In this document: positions 49,082 through 57,156 of the stretch, one piece after another | How positions within the stretch are numbered: the first letter of the stretch is position 1 | Layout: every line of letters starts with the position of its first letter | Notes under the pieces: generated by a model | The model's input: the letters and a program-made list of their open reading frames with translations, nothing else | Database searches by the model: none | What the model was told of the DNA's origin: nothing | Made by a program: the position numbers and the translations under genes | Assembly: GCA_039818945.1 (NCBI GenBank) | Contig: JBCBSZ010000005.1 | Location: 70,311-134,310, forward strand | DNA length: 64,000 bases | Direction of reading: 5' to 3' | From: JBCBSZ01 sp039818945 | Lineage (GTDB): Bacteria; Actinomycetota; Acidimicrobiia; Acidimicrobiales; Poriferisodalaceae

Positions 49082-50446
49082 CTACTCGCCCTCCACCCAC
49101 TCGCCGAGCAGCTCGTGCAGCCAGCGCACCTTGGACTCCTGGTAGAGGCTGAGCGAGATGCCCGGCTTGCGGGTCGCCTTCAGCCCCTTGTGGATCTGCT
49201 CCATGTTGAACATGTCCTGGTCGAACACCTTCGACAGCATCCCGAAGGCCGAGATGTTGGTCCACGGCTCGTCGAAGTCGAGCCAGTGGACCGGCGCCGG
49301 ATCGGGCTTCTCGCCCGAGTACGGCGCCAGCCAGAGCACCTCCATGATGCAGGTCTCGTGGTCGTCGCCGTTGGGGCGGAACCGGTAGACGATCCGGTTG
49401 TAGGCACCCCACGGGTGGAAGTTCGGGAAGACCGTGTAGTCGATGCTGTCGACCATCTCGGCGTCGCTCCAGCCGTCGACCAGCTCGCCGACGACCGGGC
49501 GCCAGCGGGCCCGCGCCCCCTCGGCCATGGCCGCACGGGCGGTGAGGCCCTCGGGGATCTCGAACGGCAGCGGCTCGTCCTCGCGGGCGTCGATCGACGC
49601 TCGCAGCACCTGCTCCTCGGTCGGCTCCCAGTCGAGCAGCGGGCTCGGGGTGCCGCCGGGGGTGATCACCCGGGCGAAGGTGTCCCAGACGTCGATCTGG
49701 CTGTTGGTGTCGCCCAGCCCGGCGGAGATCTGTGGGTGGGTGGCGTTGACGTGGAAGGCCTCGCAGAACGCCTCCTGGGCGATCTTCCAGTTGGCCCGGA
49801 TGCGCTTGGCCCCGTGCACCTCGACGTAGCGGTTCTCGAGGTCCCAGCGCTCGAACTGCTGGGGCAGCTCCCCGAGGAACTCCTCGAGCGGTTGGGCGTC
49901 GGGGTCGGGGTTGATGAACACGAACCCGGCCCAGGTCCCGACCTTCGCCTCGGGCAGGTGCCAGTCGTCGGCCTCCACGTGGGGGAAGTCCCAGTCCGCC
50001 GGGATGTCCTGGAGATCGCCGTTGAGCTTCCAGGCGAAGCCGTGGAACGGGCAGCGGATCTCGCTGCAGTTGCCGTCGTACTGCTTGAGGCGGCGACCCC
50101 GGTGCAGGCAGGCGTTGACGTAGGCGTGGATCTCGCCGTCGTCGTCTCGCATGACGAGGTACGACCGGTCGGTGATGTCGTAGACGGTGTGGCTGCCGGG
50201 CTCGGGGATGTGGTCCTCGCGGCACACGAACTGCCAGACCCGGTCCCACAGCTGGGTCTTCTCCCGCTCGTGCCACTCGCGGGAGATGTACCGCTCGACC
50301 GAGTAGTCGCCGTCGCCGAGGTAGCGGGGCGACTCGGCCCGCAGGACGTCGGGCACCGGATGGGTGTCGGCGTCGAGGAGGTCCTGGTAGCTCAGCCCCG
50401 GTGAGCGGGCCTGACCGGGCTGTTCGGGCTCGGCGGTCATCGTCAC
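49082..50446 (-). CDS. Rieske non-heme iron oxygenase, alpha subunit
   Basis: 454 residues. The Rieske cluster ligands are in CLHRGRRL and CPFHGFAW; the mononuclear iron site is in QEAFCEAFHVNATHP, with the carboxylate later. The rest is a ring-hydroxylating catalytic domain without a close match in substrate class, perhaps near phenylpropionate- or sterol-oxygenase-like groups. GAGGGG lies eight bases before the GTG at 50446; an ATG two codons later is possible. No reductase or ferredoxin gene is near. Confidence 0.86.
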   Translation of the reverse strand: MTMTAEPEQPGQARSPGLSYQDLLDADTHPVPDVLRAESPRYLGDGDYSVERYISREWHEREKTQLWDRVWQFVCREDHIPEPGSHTVYDITDRSYLVMRDDDGEIHAYVNACLHRGRRLKQYDGNCSEIRCPFHGFAWKLNGDLQDIPADWDFPHVEADDWHLPEAKVGTWAGFVFINPDPDAQPLEEFLGELPQQFERWDLENRYVEVHGAKRIRANWKIAQEAFCEAFHVNATHPQISAGLGDTNSQIDVWDTFARVITPGGTPSPLLDWEPTEEQVLRASIDAREDEPLPFEIPEGLTARAAMAEGARARWRPVVGELVDGWSDAEMVDSIDYTVFPNFHPWGAYNRIVYRFRPNGDDHETCIMEVLWLAPYSGEKPDPAPVHWLDFDEPWTNISAFGMLSKVFDQDMFNMEQIHKGLKATRKPGISLSLYQESKVRWLHELLGEWVEGE

Positions 50447-50506
50447 GTCGTCATCCCCTCGCGTCTCCCCAGAGGGGACGAAGTTACTCCCAGGGGCTCG
50501 CCGAAC

Positions 50507-50806
50507 TCACAACCAGGGCGGCGTGTCGACCGGCTCGTCGGACCACAGCTCGAGCATGGCGGCATCGGCCTCGGCCGGGCTGCAGCCGGCGCTCCGGCAG
50601 ATGGCCTCCTGCAACGCCATGCCCGACAGTCCCTGTCGGTCGTGTCGCACGGCCGCCCAGTAGGCGGCGATCGCTCGTTCCCGTGCGATCGAGGCACGGC
50701 TCGTGTCGGGGATCGCGCCGGCGCGCTCGGCGAACCGGGGACCGACGACGCTGACCACCGCCGCAGCTGCGAGCAGGATCAGGAACAGCAGGGACACACG
50801 CACCAT
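50507..50806 (-). CDS. Small membrane-anchored or secreted protein, unknown
   Basis: 99 residues. An N-terminal hydrophobic segment VSLLFLILLAAAAVVSVVG is either a signal anchor or a signal peptide. The rest is short, with two Cys (ICRSAGC) close together and an acidic C-terminus. No family recognised. It stands alone between the Rieske gene and the next hypothetical gene. Confidence 0.55.
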   Translation of the reverse strand: MVRVSLLFLILLAAAAVVSVVGPRFAERAGAIPDTSRASIARERAIAAYWAAVRHDRQGLSGMALQEAICRSAGCSPAEADAAMLELWSDEPVDTPPWL

Positions 50807-50865
50807 CCTCGCGGCTCGGCCGGAGCGGTTGAATCAACTCGCCGCCAACTCTGCGTCGCCATCGA

Positions 50866-51639
50866 TCAGCCCTGGGTGATCGGGTCGTCCGGGTGCACGG
50901 TCCGCAGCTCCAACCACGTTCGCTGCTCGATCGCCCCGATCGTGGCCTCGTCGGCGCCGACGTAGGTCCACGGCAGGTCGATGTCGGTCGCCACGCACCA
51001 GGCGGCGTCGTCGGGCCACCACAGGCTCGGCCCCTCGTGACGGGAGGCGAAGGCGAGCACGGCCTCCGGTCCGCCCTCGAACAGCAGGAAGCTCCGTCCC
51101 CGCCACCACCCGTCGACGACCGGCGCATGCGCCGCCCACCGGACGTAGGAGTCGTGCTCGCGCTCCCAACGATCGGGGCGGCGCGCCCGCCACCGGGCGA
51201 GCGGAGCGCGGCGTCGGGTTCGGCGGATGGTGCCGGTGATCGAGCCGAAGCCATCCCAGACCCCGATCCACCAGCGGTCCGGTGTCGCGGTCGAGTCGAG
51301 GAGGACCTCGACCAGCGGCTCGGCGACCTCGAGCGGAGGGCTGCCCTCGAAGGGGCCCTCGTGGAACGGCGCGTCGACCGCGTCGGCGAACGTGCGCCAC
51401 TCGACGGGCGCGTCGATCGTGGTGTCGGCCCAGTCGGCCACCTCGGCCCAGGTCACCGCGGTGCGGCGGTCACCCTCGATGCGGATCGCCGGGTGCAGCA
51501 CGCTGCGGTACGCGGCGAAGCCGGGCGGCACGACCGACCCGACGCAGCCGAAGGGGACCGATCCCGGTGGGGGCCATCGATCGCGCGCGGCGGTGTCGGA
51601 GGCCGGTTTGGCGTGGGGGCGTGGGTCGGCACCGAACAC
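50866..51639 (-). CDS. Actinobacterial hypothetical protein
   Basis: 257 residues, rich in Trp (seventeen or so), with no membrane segment. Segments such as RWWIGVWDGFGS, FLLFEGGPEAV and LWWPDDAAWCVATDIDLPWTYVG look like a conserved family of cytosolic proteins found beside other actinobacterial genes; I do not recognise a function. GGAGGGAGG lies about nine bases before the GTG at 51639, supporting the start. Confidence 0.62.
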   Translation of the reverse strand: MFGADPRPHAKPASDTAARDRWPPPGSVPFGCVGSVVPPGFAAYRSVLHPAIRIEGDRRTAVTWAEVADWADTTIDAPVEWRTFADAVDAPFHEGPFEGSPPLEVAEPLVEVLLDSTATPDRWWIGVWDGFGSITGTIRRTRRRAPLARWRARRPDRWEREHDSYVRWAAHAPVVDGWWRGRSFLLFEGGPEAVLAFASRHEGPSLWWPDDAAWCVATDIDLPWTYVGADEATIGAIEQRTWLELRTVHPDDPITQG

Positions 51640-51687
51640 CGCGCCAGCCTCCCTCCTCGGCGGCCCGCAGTGGTCGCGGGCGCGACG

Positions 51688-52197
51688 TCAGCCGGCCTCG
51701 ACCGATTCGGCCTCGGCGTCGTCCTCGGTGTCCTCGTCGTCGGCGGGCTCGGGGGCGACGTAGGTCTCACCCCGTGCGGCCGCACGCAGCGCCGGCCACT
51801 CGTCAGGATCGACCCCGTCGAAGGTGCCCTCGCCGGCGAGGACGGCGTCGGCGGCGCGCCGCAGGCGGAACGGATCGAGCGGCTTGACCAGCCAGCCGTC
51901 GGCCAGGGACCGGCGGGCCAGGTACACGTCGGCCTCGCGGTCGAGCAGCATCAGGACCGGCACCCGATCGAGGCGATCGGCGCCCTCCTCGTGACGGAAG
52001 TCGATCGTCACGGCCATTCCGCCCATGTTGCCGATCTGGAGGTCGCAGATCACCAGGTCGGGCAGGCGGTCGCGGGCGGCCGGCAGCACGTCGATGCCGC
52101 GCCGGGCGACGCGCAGGTCGGTCCCCGGGCCCGAGATCGAGGCGAGGATCTCGTCGACCACGTAGTCGGCGTCGGCGGCGATGAGGATGTCGGGCAC
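51688..52197 (-). CDS. Single-domain response-regulator-like protein
   Basis: 169 residues. The receiver fold is seen in ILIAADADYVVDEIL, the phospho-acceptor Asp in LVICDLQIGNMGG, and the Lys in GWLVKPLDPFRLRRAAD; the C-terminal 40 residues are an acidic tail. No DNA-binding domain is present. It may signal to a partner protein, possibly the Get3-like ATPases immediately upstream. The GTG start lies eight bases after TAGTCT. Confidence 0.78.
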   Translation of the reverse strand: MPDILIAADADYVVDEILASISGPGTDLRVARRGIDVLPAARDRLPDLVICDLQIGNMGGMAVTIDFRHEEGADRLDRVPVLMLLDREADVYLARRSLADGWLVKPLDPFRLRRAADAVLAGEGTFDGVDPDEWPALRAAARGETYVAPEPADDEDTEDDAEAESVEAG

Positions 52198-52205
52198 GGC
52201 AGCCG

Positions 52206-52211
52206 AGACTA
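52206..52211 (-). promoter_or_regulatory. -10 element for receiver gene, shared with ArsA stop codon
   Basis: TAGTCT on the minus strand; TAG is the stop codon of the Get3-like gene at 52209. Eight bases separate it from the GTG at 52197. Confidence 0.4.
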
Positions 52212-53306
52212 CCCCTCGGCCCGAGCCGCGACGTCGGTGGGGACGAGCAGGCCGGCGAGCTCGCCGAGACCGGGGAGGTCGTGCACGTCGTGGTCGAGCA
52301 GCGGCAGCTCGGCGACGATCGCCTCGGCGTCGGGACCGATGAGCGTGCGGGCCTCGGTCCGCTCCTCCTCGGCGAGTGCCGTGAGCTCGTTGTGGAGGTC
52401 GAGCAGCGCGGCGAGCGGTCCGGTGGCGCCCGTCGGGGGAGCGACGACCGGCCCTGGCAGCGGGTGGACGAGATTGACGACGAGGGCGTTCACGCTCATG
52501 TCCCGGTCGCGCAGCGCGTCGGCGAGGTGCCCGGCCTCGCGCAGGGCTTCGCTCCGGGGCGACGACACGACGACGAACGCCGTGGTGTCGGCGCGCAACA
52601 TCCGGTCGACGTCGGCGGCCCGCCGCCGGAACCCGTCCTCCATGCCCGAGAACGCCTGGAAGAACTCGATCGCGTCTTCCACGATCTGGGCGCCGGCGAT
52701 GCCACGCAGCGTCCGGAGGAAGAGCCGGGCCGCAGCGCTGAAGGCCCGAACCGCGGACCGCGACGGCGCGGTGAGGATCCGGTAGAGCGGGTGCTCGAGG
52801 AACCGGACGAGGCGACCGGGGGCCTCGATGAGGTCGATCGCGTTGCGCGACGGCGGGGTGTCGACGATCACCAGGTCGAACTCGCCGGCGCGGTGGAGCT
52901 GGTGCAGCTTCTCGACCGCCATGTACTCCTGCGTCCCGGAGAGCGCACCGGAGATGTTGCGGTACATCGGGTTGGCGAGGATGACCTCGGCCTGCTCGGC
53001 GCTCGGCGCCTGCGATCGGACCAGGGCATCGAAGGTCGAGGCGGTGTCGAGCATGAGCGCGCTGAGGCTGCCGGCCCACCTCTCGCCGTCGGGCGGCAGC
53101 ACGAGGCGGGGCTCGTTGCCGAGCTCGGAGATGCCCAGCGCGTCGGCGAGCCGGCGGGCCGGATCGACCGTGACGACGACCACCCGCCGCCCCCGCTTCG
53201 CCGCGGCCACGGCGAGCGCCGCGGCGGTCGTGGTCTTGCCGACGCCGCCCGGACCGCCTGCGAGGACGACCTCGGAACGGTCGAGCAGCTCACCCAGGTC
53301 GCTCAC
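52209..53306 (-). CDS. Get3/ArsA-like ATPase, partner subunit without signature Lys
   Basis: 365 residues. The P-loop is GGPGGVGKTTTAAALA, where the deviant Walker A Lys of Get3/ArsA (GKGGVGKT) is Pro. Switch I is VTVDPARRLADALG, and a switch II segment VIVDTPPSRNAIDLIEAP follows. Like Rv3680 of mycobacteria it follows a second such ATPase, so the two probably form a heterodimer that binds and chaperones hydrophobic clients. The GTG start overlaps its partner's stop by 4 nt. Confidence 0.85.
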   Translation of the reverse strand: MSDLGELLDRSEVVLAGGPGGVGKTTTAAALAVAAAKRGRRVVVVTVDPARRLADALGISELGNEPRLVLPPDGERWAGSLSALMLDTASTFDALVRSQAPSAEQAEVILANPMYRNISGALSGTQEYMAVEKLHQLHRAGEFDLVIVDTPPSRNAIDLIEAPGRLVRFLEHPLYRILTAPSRSAVRAFSAAARLFLRTLRGIAGAQIVEDAIEFFQAFSGMEDGFRRRAADVDRMLRADTTAFVVVSSPRSEALREAGHLADALRDRDMSVNALVVNLVHPLPGPVVAPPTGATGPLAALLDLHNELTALAEEERTEARTLIGPDAEAIVAELPLLDHDVHDLPGLGELAGLLVPTDVAARAEG

Positions 53307-54253
53307 GAGGCCACCACCTGGCTGTCGCGCACGGCGGCGGCGAGCTCGTCGAGGTGCTCGGTCGTCAGGCGGGCGGTGAAGACGTACGGCAGCAGGACCT
53401 GCGGCAGCGGCAGCGCCGTCGCCAGGCGATCCAGCTGCTCGCGCTGCTGCGCGAGCTTCGTCGCGACGCGGTCGGCGGTCTCGGTGAGGTTGGCGGCGCT
53501 GGTCGCATCGAGGCCGTCGGCGGAGTCGACGAGGCCGGCCACGTCGAGGTCGGGCCCGAACACGTCGGGCCAGCAGCCGTTGACGACCACCGGGCCCAGC
53601 TTGATGCCCACCCGGTCCTCCAGCTCGTAGGCCACCTCGACGACCTCGTTCACCGGCGTCTCCTCGGGCAGCGTCGCGAGGATCACCTGGCAGCGCTCGG
53701 GGTCGCCGAGCAGCGCCAGGACCTCGTCGGCCTGGTGGCGGACCCGTCCGGTCGACACCACCTCGCTGATCGACCGGGCAGCGTGGAGGAACGTGATGGC
53801 GTGGCCGGCCGCCGGGGCGTCGACCACGATCAGGTCGGCGACGCCGAGCTGCTCGAGTTGTCGGACCTTGCCGAGCACGAGCAGGTCGCGGATGCCCGGC
53901 GTCGTCGTGGCGAGCACGTCGACCGCGCCGGTGGCGAGGAAGCGCTTCGCGACGCGGCGCATCCCGTGATCGTCGAGGTAATCGAGCAGCGCGGCCTCGG
54001 CCCGGATGATCCGCCCGCTGATCTCGCCCCGGCCCTCCCTGGCGGGGGACAGGACGACGGGCTCGTAGTCGAGGCTCGGCCCGCCGAGCAGCTCGCCCAG
54101 CCCGGGCCGGCCGTCGACGCTCACGACGAGGACGGAACGTCCGGCGTCGGCTGCAGCTCGGGCCAGTGCGGCCGTTAGCGTGGTCTTGCCGACACCCCCC
54201 TTGCCGGCCACCACTGCGACCTTCGCCGCGGTGATCCACCGAATCGAGTCCAA
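53303..54253 (-). CDS. Get3/ArsA-like ATPase with intact signature Lys
   Basis: 316 residues from a TTG start at 54253, with AGGGG seven bases upstream. The P-loop is GKGGVGKTTLTAALA with both Lys residues; SVDGRPGLGELL and VVDAPAAGHAITFL match switch I and II. It resembles Rv3679, whose gene is paired with Rv3680. Cellular role in actinobacteria: client handling or membrane-linked metabolism, still poorly defined. It is divergent from the NfeD-like gene. Confidence 0.85.
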   Translation of the reverse strand: MDSIRWITAAKVAVVAGKGGVGKTTLTAALARAAADAGRSVLVVSVDGRPGLGELLGGPSLDYEPVVLSPAREGRGEISGRIIRAEAALLDYLDDHGMRRVAKRFLATGAVDVLATTTPGIRDLLVLGKVRQLEQLGVADLIVVDAPAAGHAITFLHAARSISEVVSTGRVRHQADEVLALLGDPERCQVILATLPEETPVNEVVEVAYELEDRVGIKLGPVVVNGCWPDVFGPDLDVAGLVDSADGLDATSAANLTETADRVATKLAQQREQLDRLATALPLPQVLLPYVFTARLTTEHLDELAAAVRDSQVVAS

Positions 54254-54274
54254 CTGAGGCCCCTGGAGCGTCGA

Positions 54275-55660
54275 GTGAGGAACAGGGTCAGGCTACTGAC
54301 GGCGATCGTCCTGGCCGTCACCGGACTGGTCATGTCGGCCATGGGCGCGGCCGCGCAGGATCAGCCCGACACGACCGAGGCCCCCGAACCGGCCGACGGA
54401 CCGCGCGAGGTCGTCGACGTCGTCGAGGTCTCCGGCCTCATCGACCCGATCGTCGAGGACGATCTGATCTCCCGGCTCGAGGGCGCCGAGGCCACCAACG
54501 CCGGCGACGACGAGGAGGTCCTCGCCATCGTCCTGCAGGTCAACTCGGCCGGGGCGGTGATCGACGACGCCGACCTCCTCGCCCTCGTCGAGCGGATGCA
54601 GGAGTCGACCGTGCCGATCGGCATCTGGGTCGGCCCGTCCGGCTCGCAGCTCAAGGGCAAGGCCACGTACCTGTTGGCGGGTGCCGACTGGACCGCCATC
54701 TCCGGTGAGAGCCGCATCGGCGATCTCGGCGAGCCGCTCGACGGCGAGCCCGACGAGCTGCTCGGTCCCGAGACCGAGCAGCTGCGCAACCGGATGCTCG
54801 GCCGCGTCGACGCTCGCGAGCTGGAGCTCATCGACACGTCGTCGTCGATCATCGGCGAGTTCGTCCTGTCGATGATGGATGCCGGGATCATCCCCGAGCG
54901 CGTGAACCTCGACGAGCAGGACAACGGGCTGATCTTCCGCGAGACCGCCGTCCCACCCCGCTTCAACAAGCTCCCGCTCATCGACCAGCTCTTCCACACG
55001 ATGGCCAGCCCGTCGATCACCTACCTGCTCCTCGTGGCCGGCCTCGGGCTGCTCCTGCTCGAGTTCTTCACCGCAGGGGTCGGCATCGCCGGCGTGACCG
55101 GCGCGCTGTGCCTGCTCGGTGCGGGGTACGGGCTCGGGGTGTTGCCCTTCCGACCGTGGGCGCTCGTGCTCCTCGTGTTGTGCGTCCTCGCGTTCGCGGT
55201 CGACGTCCAGACGGGTGTCCCGCGCTTCTGGAGCGGTGTCGGCGTGGTGTTGCTCATCGTCGGCTCGCTGTTCCTCTTCGACGAGTTCGCCCCGTCGTGG
55301 ATCACCCTCGGCTCCGGGATGATCGGCGTGCTCCTGCTGATGTTCACGGCCATGCCGAACCTGGTCCGCACCCGGTTCGGGACCTCGACGCTCGGCCGCG
55401 AGTGGATGAAGTCCGAGATCGGCGAGGCCGTCACCGCCGTCGATCCCGAGGGCACCGTGCGGGTCCGCGACGCGCTCTGGCACGCCCGCACCAACCGCGC
55501 CACCCCGATCGGCGAGGGCGAGGCCCTGCGCGTCGTGGACCTCGACGGCCCGATCCTCGAGGTCGAGCCGGTCGAGGGTGCGGCCCGCGACTACCGCGAG
55601 ATGCGGGGCAAGCGGCGGGGCTCGGACGAGTCGGCCCCCACCGACGCCACGACGAGCTGA
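54275..55660 (+). CDS. NfeD-like membrane protein with a degenerate ClpP-type domain
   Basis: 461 residues. A signal peptide (about 1-28) leads to a ClpP-class domain (VVDVVEVSGLIDPIVEDDLISRL, AIVLQVNSAGAVIDDADLL), then four membrane helices and a C-terminal OB-fold NfeD domain (GEAVTAVDPEGTVRVRDALWHART). The segment that holds the catalytic Ser in active relatives (near SAGTYI) reads LKGKATYLL, so Ser is lost. It may be an inactive scaffold. GGAG lies before the GTG. The NfeD family forms membrane complexes with stomatins, but none is encoded here. Confidence 0.83.
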   Translation: MRNRVRLLTAIVLAVTGLVMSAMGAAAQDQPDTTEAPEPADGPREVVDVVEVSGLIDPIVEDDLISRLEGAEATNAGDDEEVLAIVLQVNSAGAVIDDADLLALVERMQESTVPIGIWVGPSGSQLKGKATYLLAGADWTAISGESRIGDLGEPLDGEPDELLGPETEQLRNRMLGRVDARELELIDTSSSIIGEFVLSMMDAGIIPERVNLDEQDNGLIFRETAVPPRFNKLPLIDQLFHTMASPSITYLLLVAGLGLLLLEFFTAGVGIAGVTGALCLLGAGYGLGVLPFRPWALVLLVLCVLAFAVDVQTGVPRFWSGVGVVLLIVGSLFLFDEFAPSWITLGSGMIGVLLLMFTAMPNLVRTRFGTSTLGREWMKSEIGEAVTAVDPEGTVRVRDALWHARTNRATPIGEGEALRVVDLDGPILEVEPVEGAARDYREMRGKRRGSDESAPTDATTS

Positions 55661-55684
55661 GGGCTCAACAGCCCACGGCGTAGC

Positions 55685-55900
55685 TCACCGCCCAGCAGAC
55701 CCTGTCCATCGTCCGGACCATCGAGCTCGCCGACGCGTCGGGTCGACGAGGACTGCCGGAGCGTGTGGAGGCCGTCGCAGTGCGGCCCGGACCGCCGCCG
55801 CCACACCGTCGCGGGCCGCTGCCGAGATGTTGATGCCGAGCTCATGCGCCCGCATCGCGAGCTCGTCGTCGAGCGTGAAGGTGGTGCGGACGGACGGCAT
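55685..55900 (-). CDS. CcdA-like ribbon-helix-helix antitoxin, orphan
   Basis: 71 residues. VRTTFTLDDELAMRAHELGINISAAARDGVAAAVRAAL matches the short ribbon-helix-helix and helix of CcdA-type antitoxins. GAGG lies about seven bases before the ATG. The C-terminal half, PRRRARWSGRW-like, is basic and does not look like a toxin-wrapping tail. No toxin gene lies on either side, so it is an orphan or the remnant of a pair. Confidence 0.6.
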   Translation of the reverse strand: MPSVRTTFTLDDELAMRAHELGINISAAARDGVAAAVRAALRRPPHAPAVLVDPTRRRARWSGRWTGSAGR

Positions 55901-55938
55901 CAGCCGATCCTCGCCGATCAGCTCACCATGCGACGCGA

Positions 55939-57132
55939 TCAGCAGGGAGCGCGCTCGGACGCGATCCACCAGGCGGTGGCGCTCGTCCCCGACCGCCAGG
56001 TCGGACCGGTGACCAGCCCGATGCCCTCGCCGTCGCCGTCGGCGTCGAAGCGGACGAGCCGGGCACCGTCGAGGACGACGAGCTCGTCCTCCGATGCCCA
56101 CGCCATGTCGCCGAACTGGTCGTCGGGGAAGCGGTCGAACCGGCGGCCGGTGGCGAGGTCGACGATCGAGATCGGGCTGTCGCCGGCGAAGTCCCCCACC
56201 GCCAGCTGCGACCGATCCGCGGAGAAGCAGGCCCGCGTGACCGTCCGCGTCAGCGGCACCTCGGCGATCCGCTCGTCGGTGCGCACGTCGACGACCGCGA
56301 TCTGCGGGCCGGGCTCGAACACGGCGAGGAGGTCGCCGGACGCGCCGAGCAGCGTCGCCTGTGGATCCGTGACCGATGTCAGCTCGACCGGCGCAGCACC
56401 CGGTGCGAGGTACCGGGGGAACGCCCACTCCTCGGTCGCCGACCGCACCATCACGCCGTCGGCGACGCCGGCTTCGACCCATCCGGTGCCGTCGGGGGTC
56501 GCCACCGGCATCGTGGAGCCGTCGGCGGCGACGAGCGTGAGGCCGAAGTCGTCGTGCACGATCCACAGCTCGCCGGGCGTCGCGGCCGGAACGAGGTAGC
56601 GCACGGGCTCGGCTGGCTTCAGGGTCGTGAGCTCGGCGCCGTCCAGCGGCATGAACGTCACGCCGCCCTCGGCGACCACCGCGACCCCACCGGCGCCGAA
56701 GAGGAGGGGGAAGGGCCAGTCGCCCGGCCGGGTCGGGAGGTCGAAGCGACCGATGGAACGACCGTCGTCGACGATCCACAGCGGTTCCTCGGCCTCGGCG
56801 CCGCCGCCGTCGGGCCACGGCGCCAGGGCGATGCGGCCGCCGAGCCCAGCCGTCGTTCCCCGCAGGGAGAGGCCCGGCTCCGACGGCCAGGCGGGATCGA
56901 GGCGGGTCAGCGCGGTGGCGATGGTCGTCGCCGGGGCGGCGGTGGTGGCGGGCGCGATCGTCGTGGCTGGGAGGACCGCGGTCGTCGACGTCGCCGTGGT
57001 CTCGGTGGCGAGCTCCTCGCCGCCGCTGCCGGCGAGGCCGAGCGCGACGGCCAGCCCGACGACCAGTGCGACGGCGCCGCCGAGCACCCACCAGTTCGGC
57101 CCTCGAACGACGAGGTGATCGCCGTCGGTCAC
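55939..57132 (-). CDS. TM / Thr-Pro linker / beta-propeller protein
   Basis: 397 residues. One membrane helix (about 13-35) is followed by a Thr/Ala/Pro stretch (ATTIAPATTAAPATTIA) and a strand-rich outer domain with propeller-like repeats such as PQIAVVDVRTDERIAEVPL and DSPISIVDLATGRRFDRFP. It lacks the zinc ribbon of the 20355 and 21635 proteins but otherwise matches their layout. The GTG start follows TACGAT by six bases. Function unknown; outward-facing. Confidence 0.68.
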   Translation of the reverse strand: MTDGDHLVVRGPNWWVLGGAVALVVGLAVALGLAGSGGEELATETTATSTTAVLPATTIAPATTAAPATTIATALTRLDPAWPSEPGLSLRGTTAGLGGRIALAPWPDGGGAEAEEPLWIVDDGRSIGRFDLPTRPGDWPFPLLFGAGGVAVVAEGGVTFMPLDGAELTTLKPAEPVRYLVPAATPGELWIVHDDFGLTLVAADGSTMPVATPDGTGWVEAGVADGVMVRSATEEWAFPRYLAPGAAPVELTSVTDPQATLLGASGDLLAVFEPGPQIAVVDVRTDERIAEVPLTRTVTRACFSADRSQLAVGDFAGDSPISIVDLATGRRFDRFPDDQFGDMAWASEDELVVLDGARLVRFDADGDGEGIGLVTGPTWRSGTSATAWWIASERAPC

Positions 57133-57138
57133 GGCGCG

Positions 57139-57144
57139 ATCGTA
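57139..57144 (-). promoter_or_regulatory. -10 element for propeller protein (leaderless)
   Basis: TACGAT on the minus strand, six bases before the GTG at 57132. Confidence 0.5.
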
Positions 57145-57156
57145 CGAGGTGCGTGG

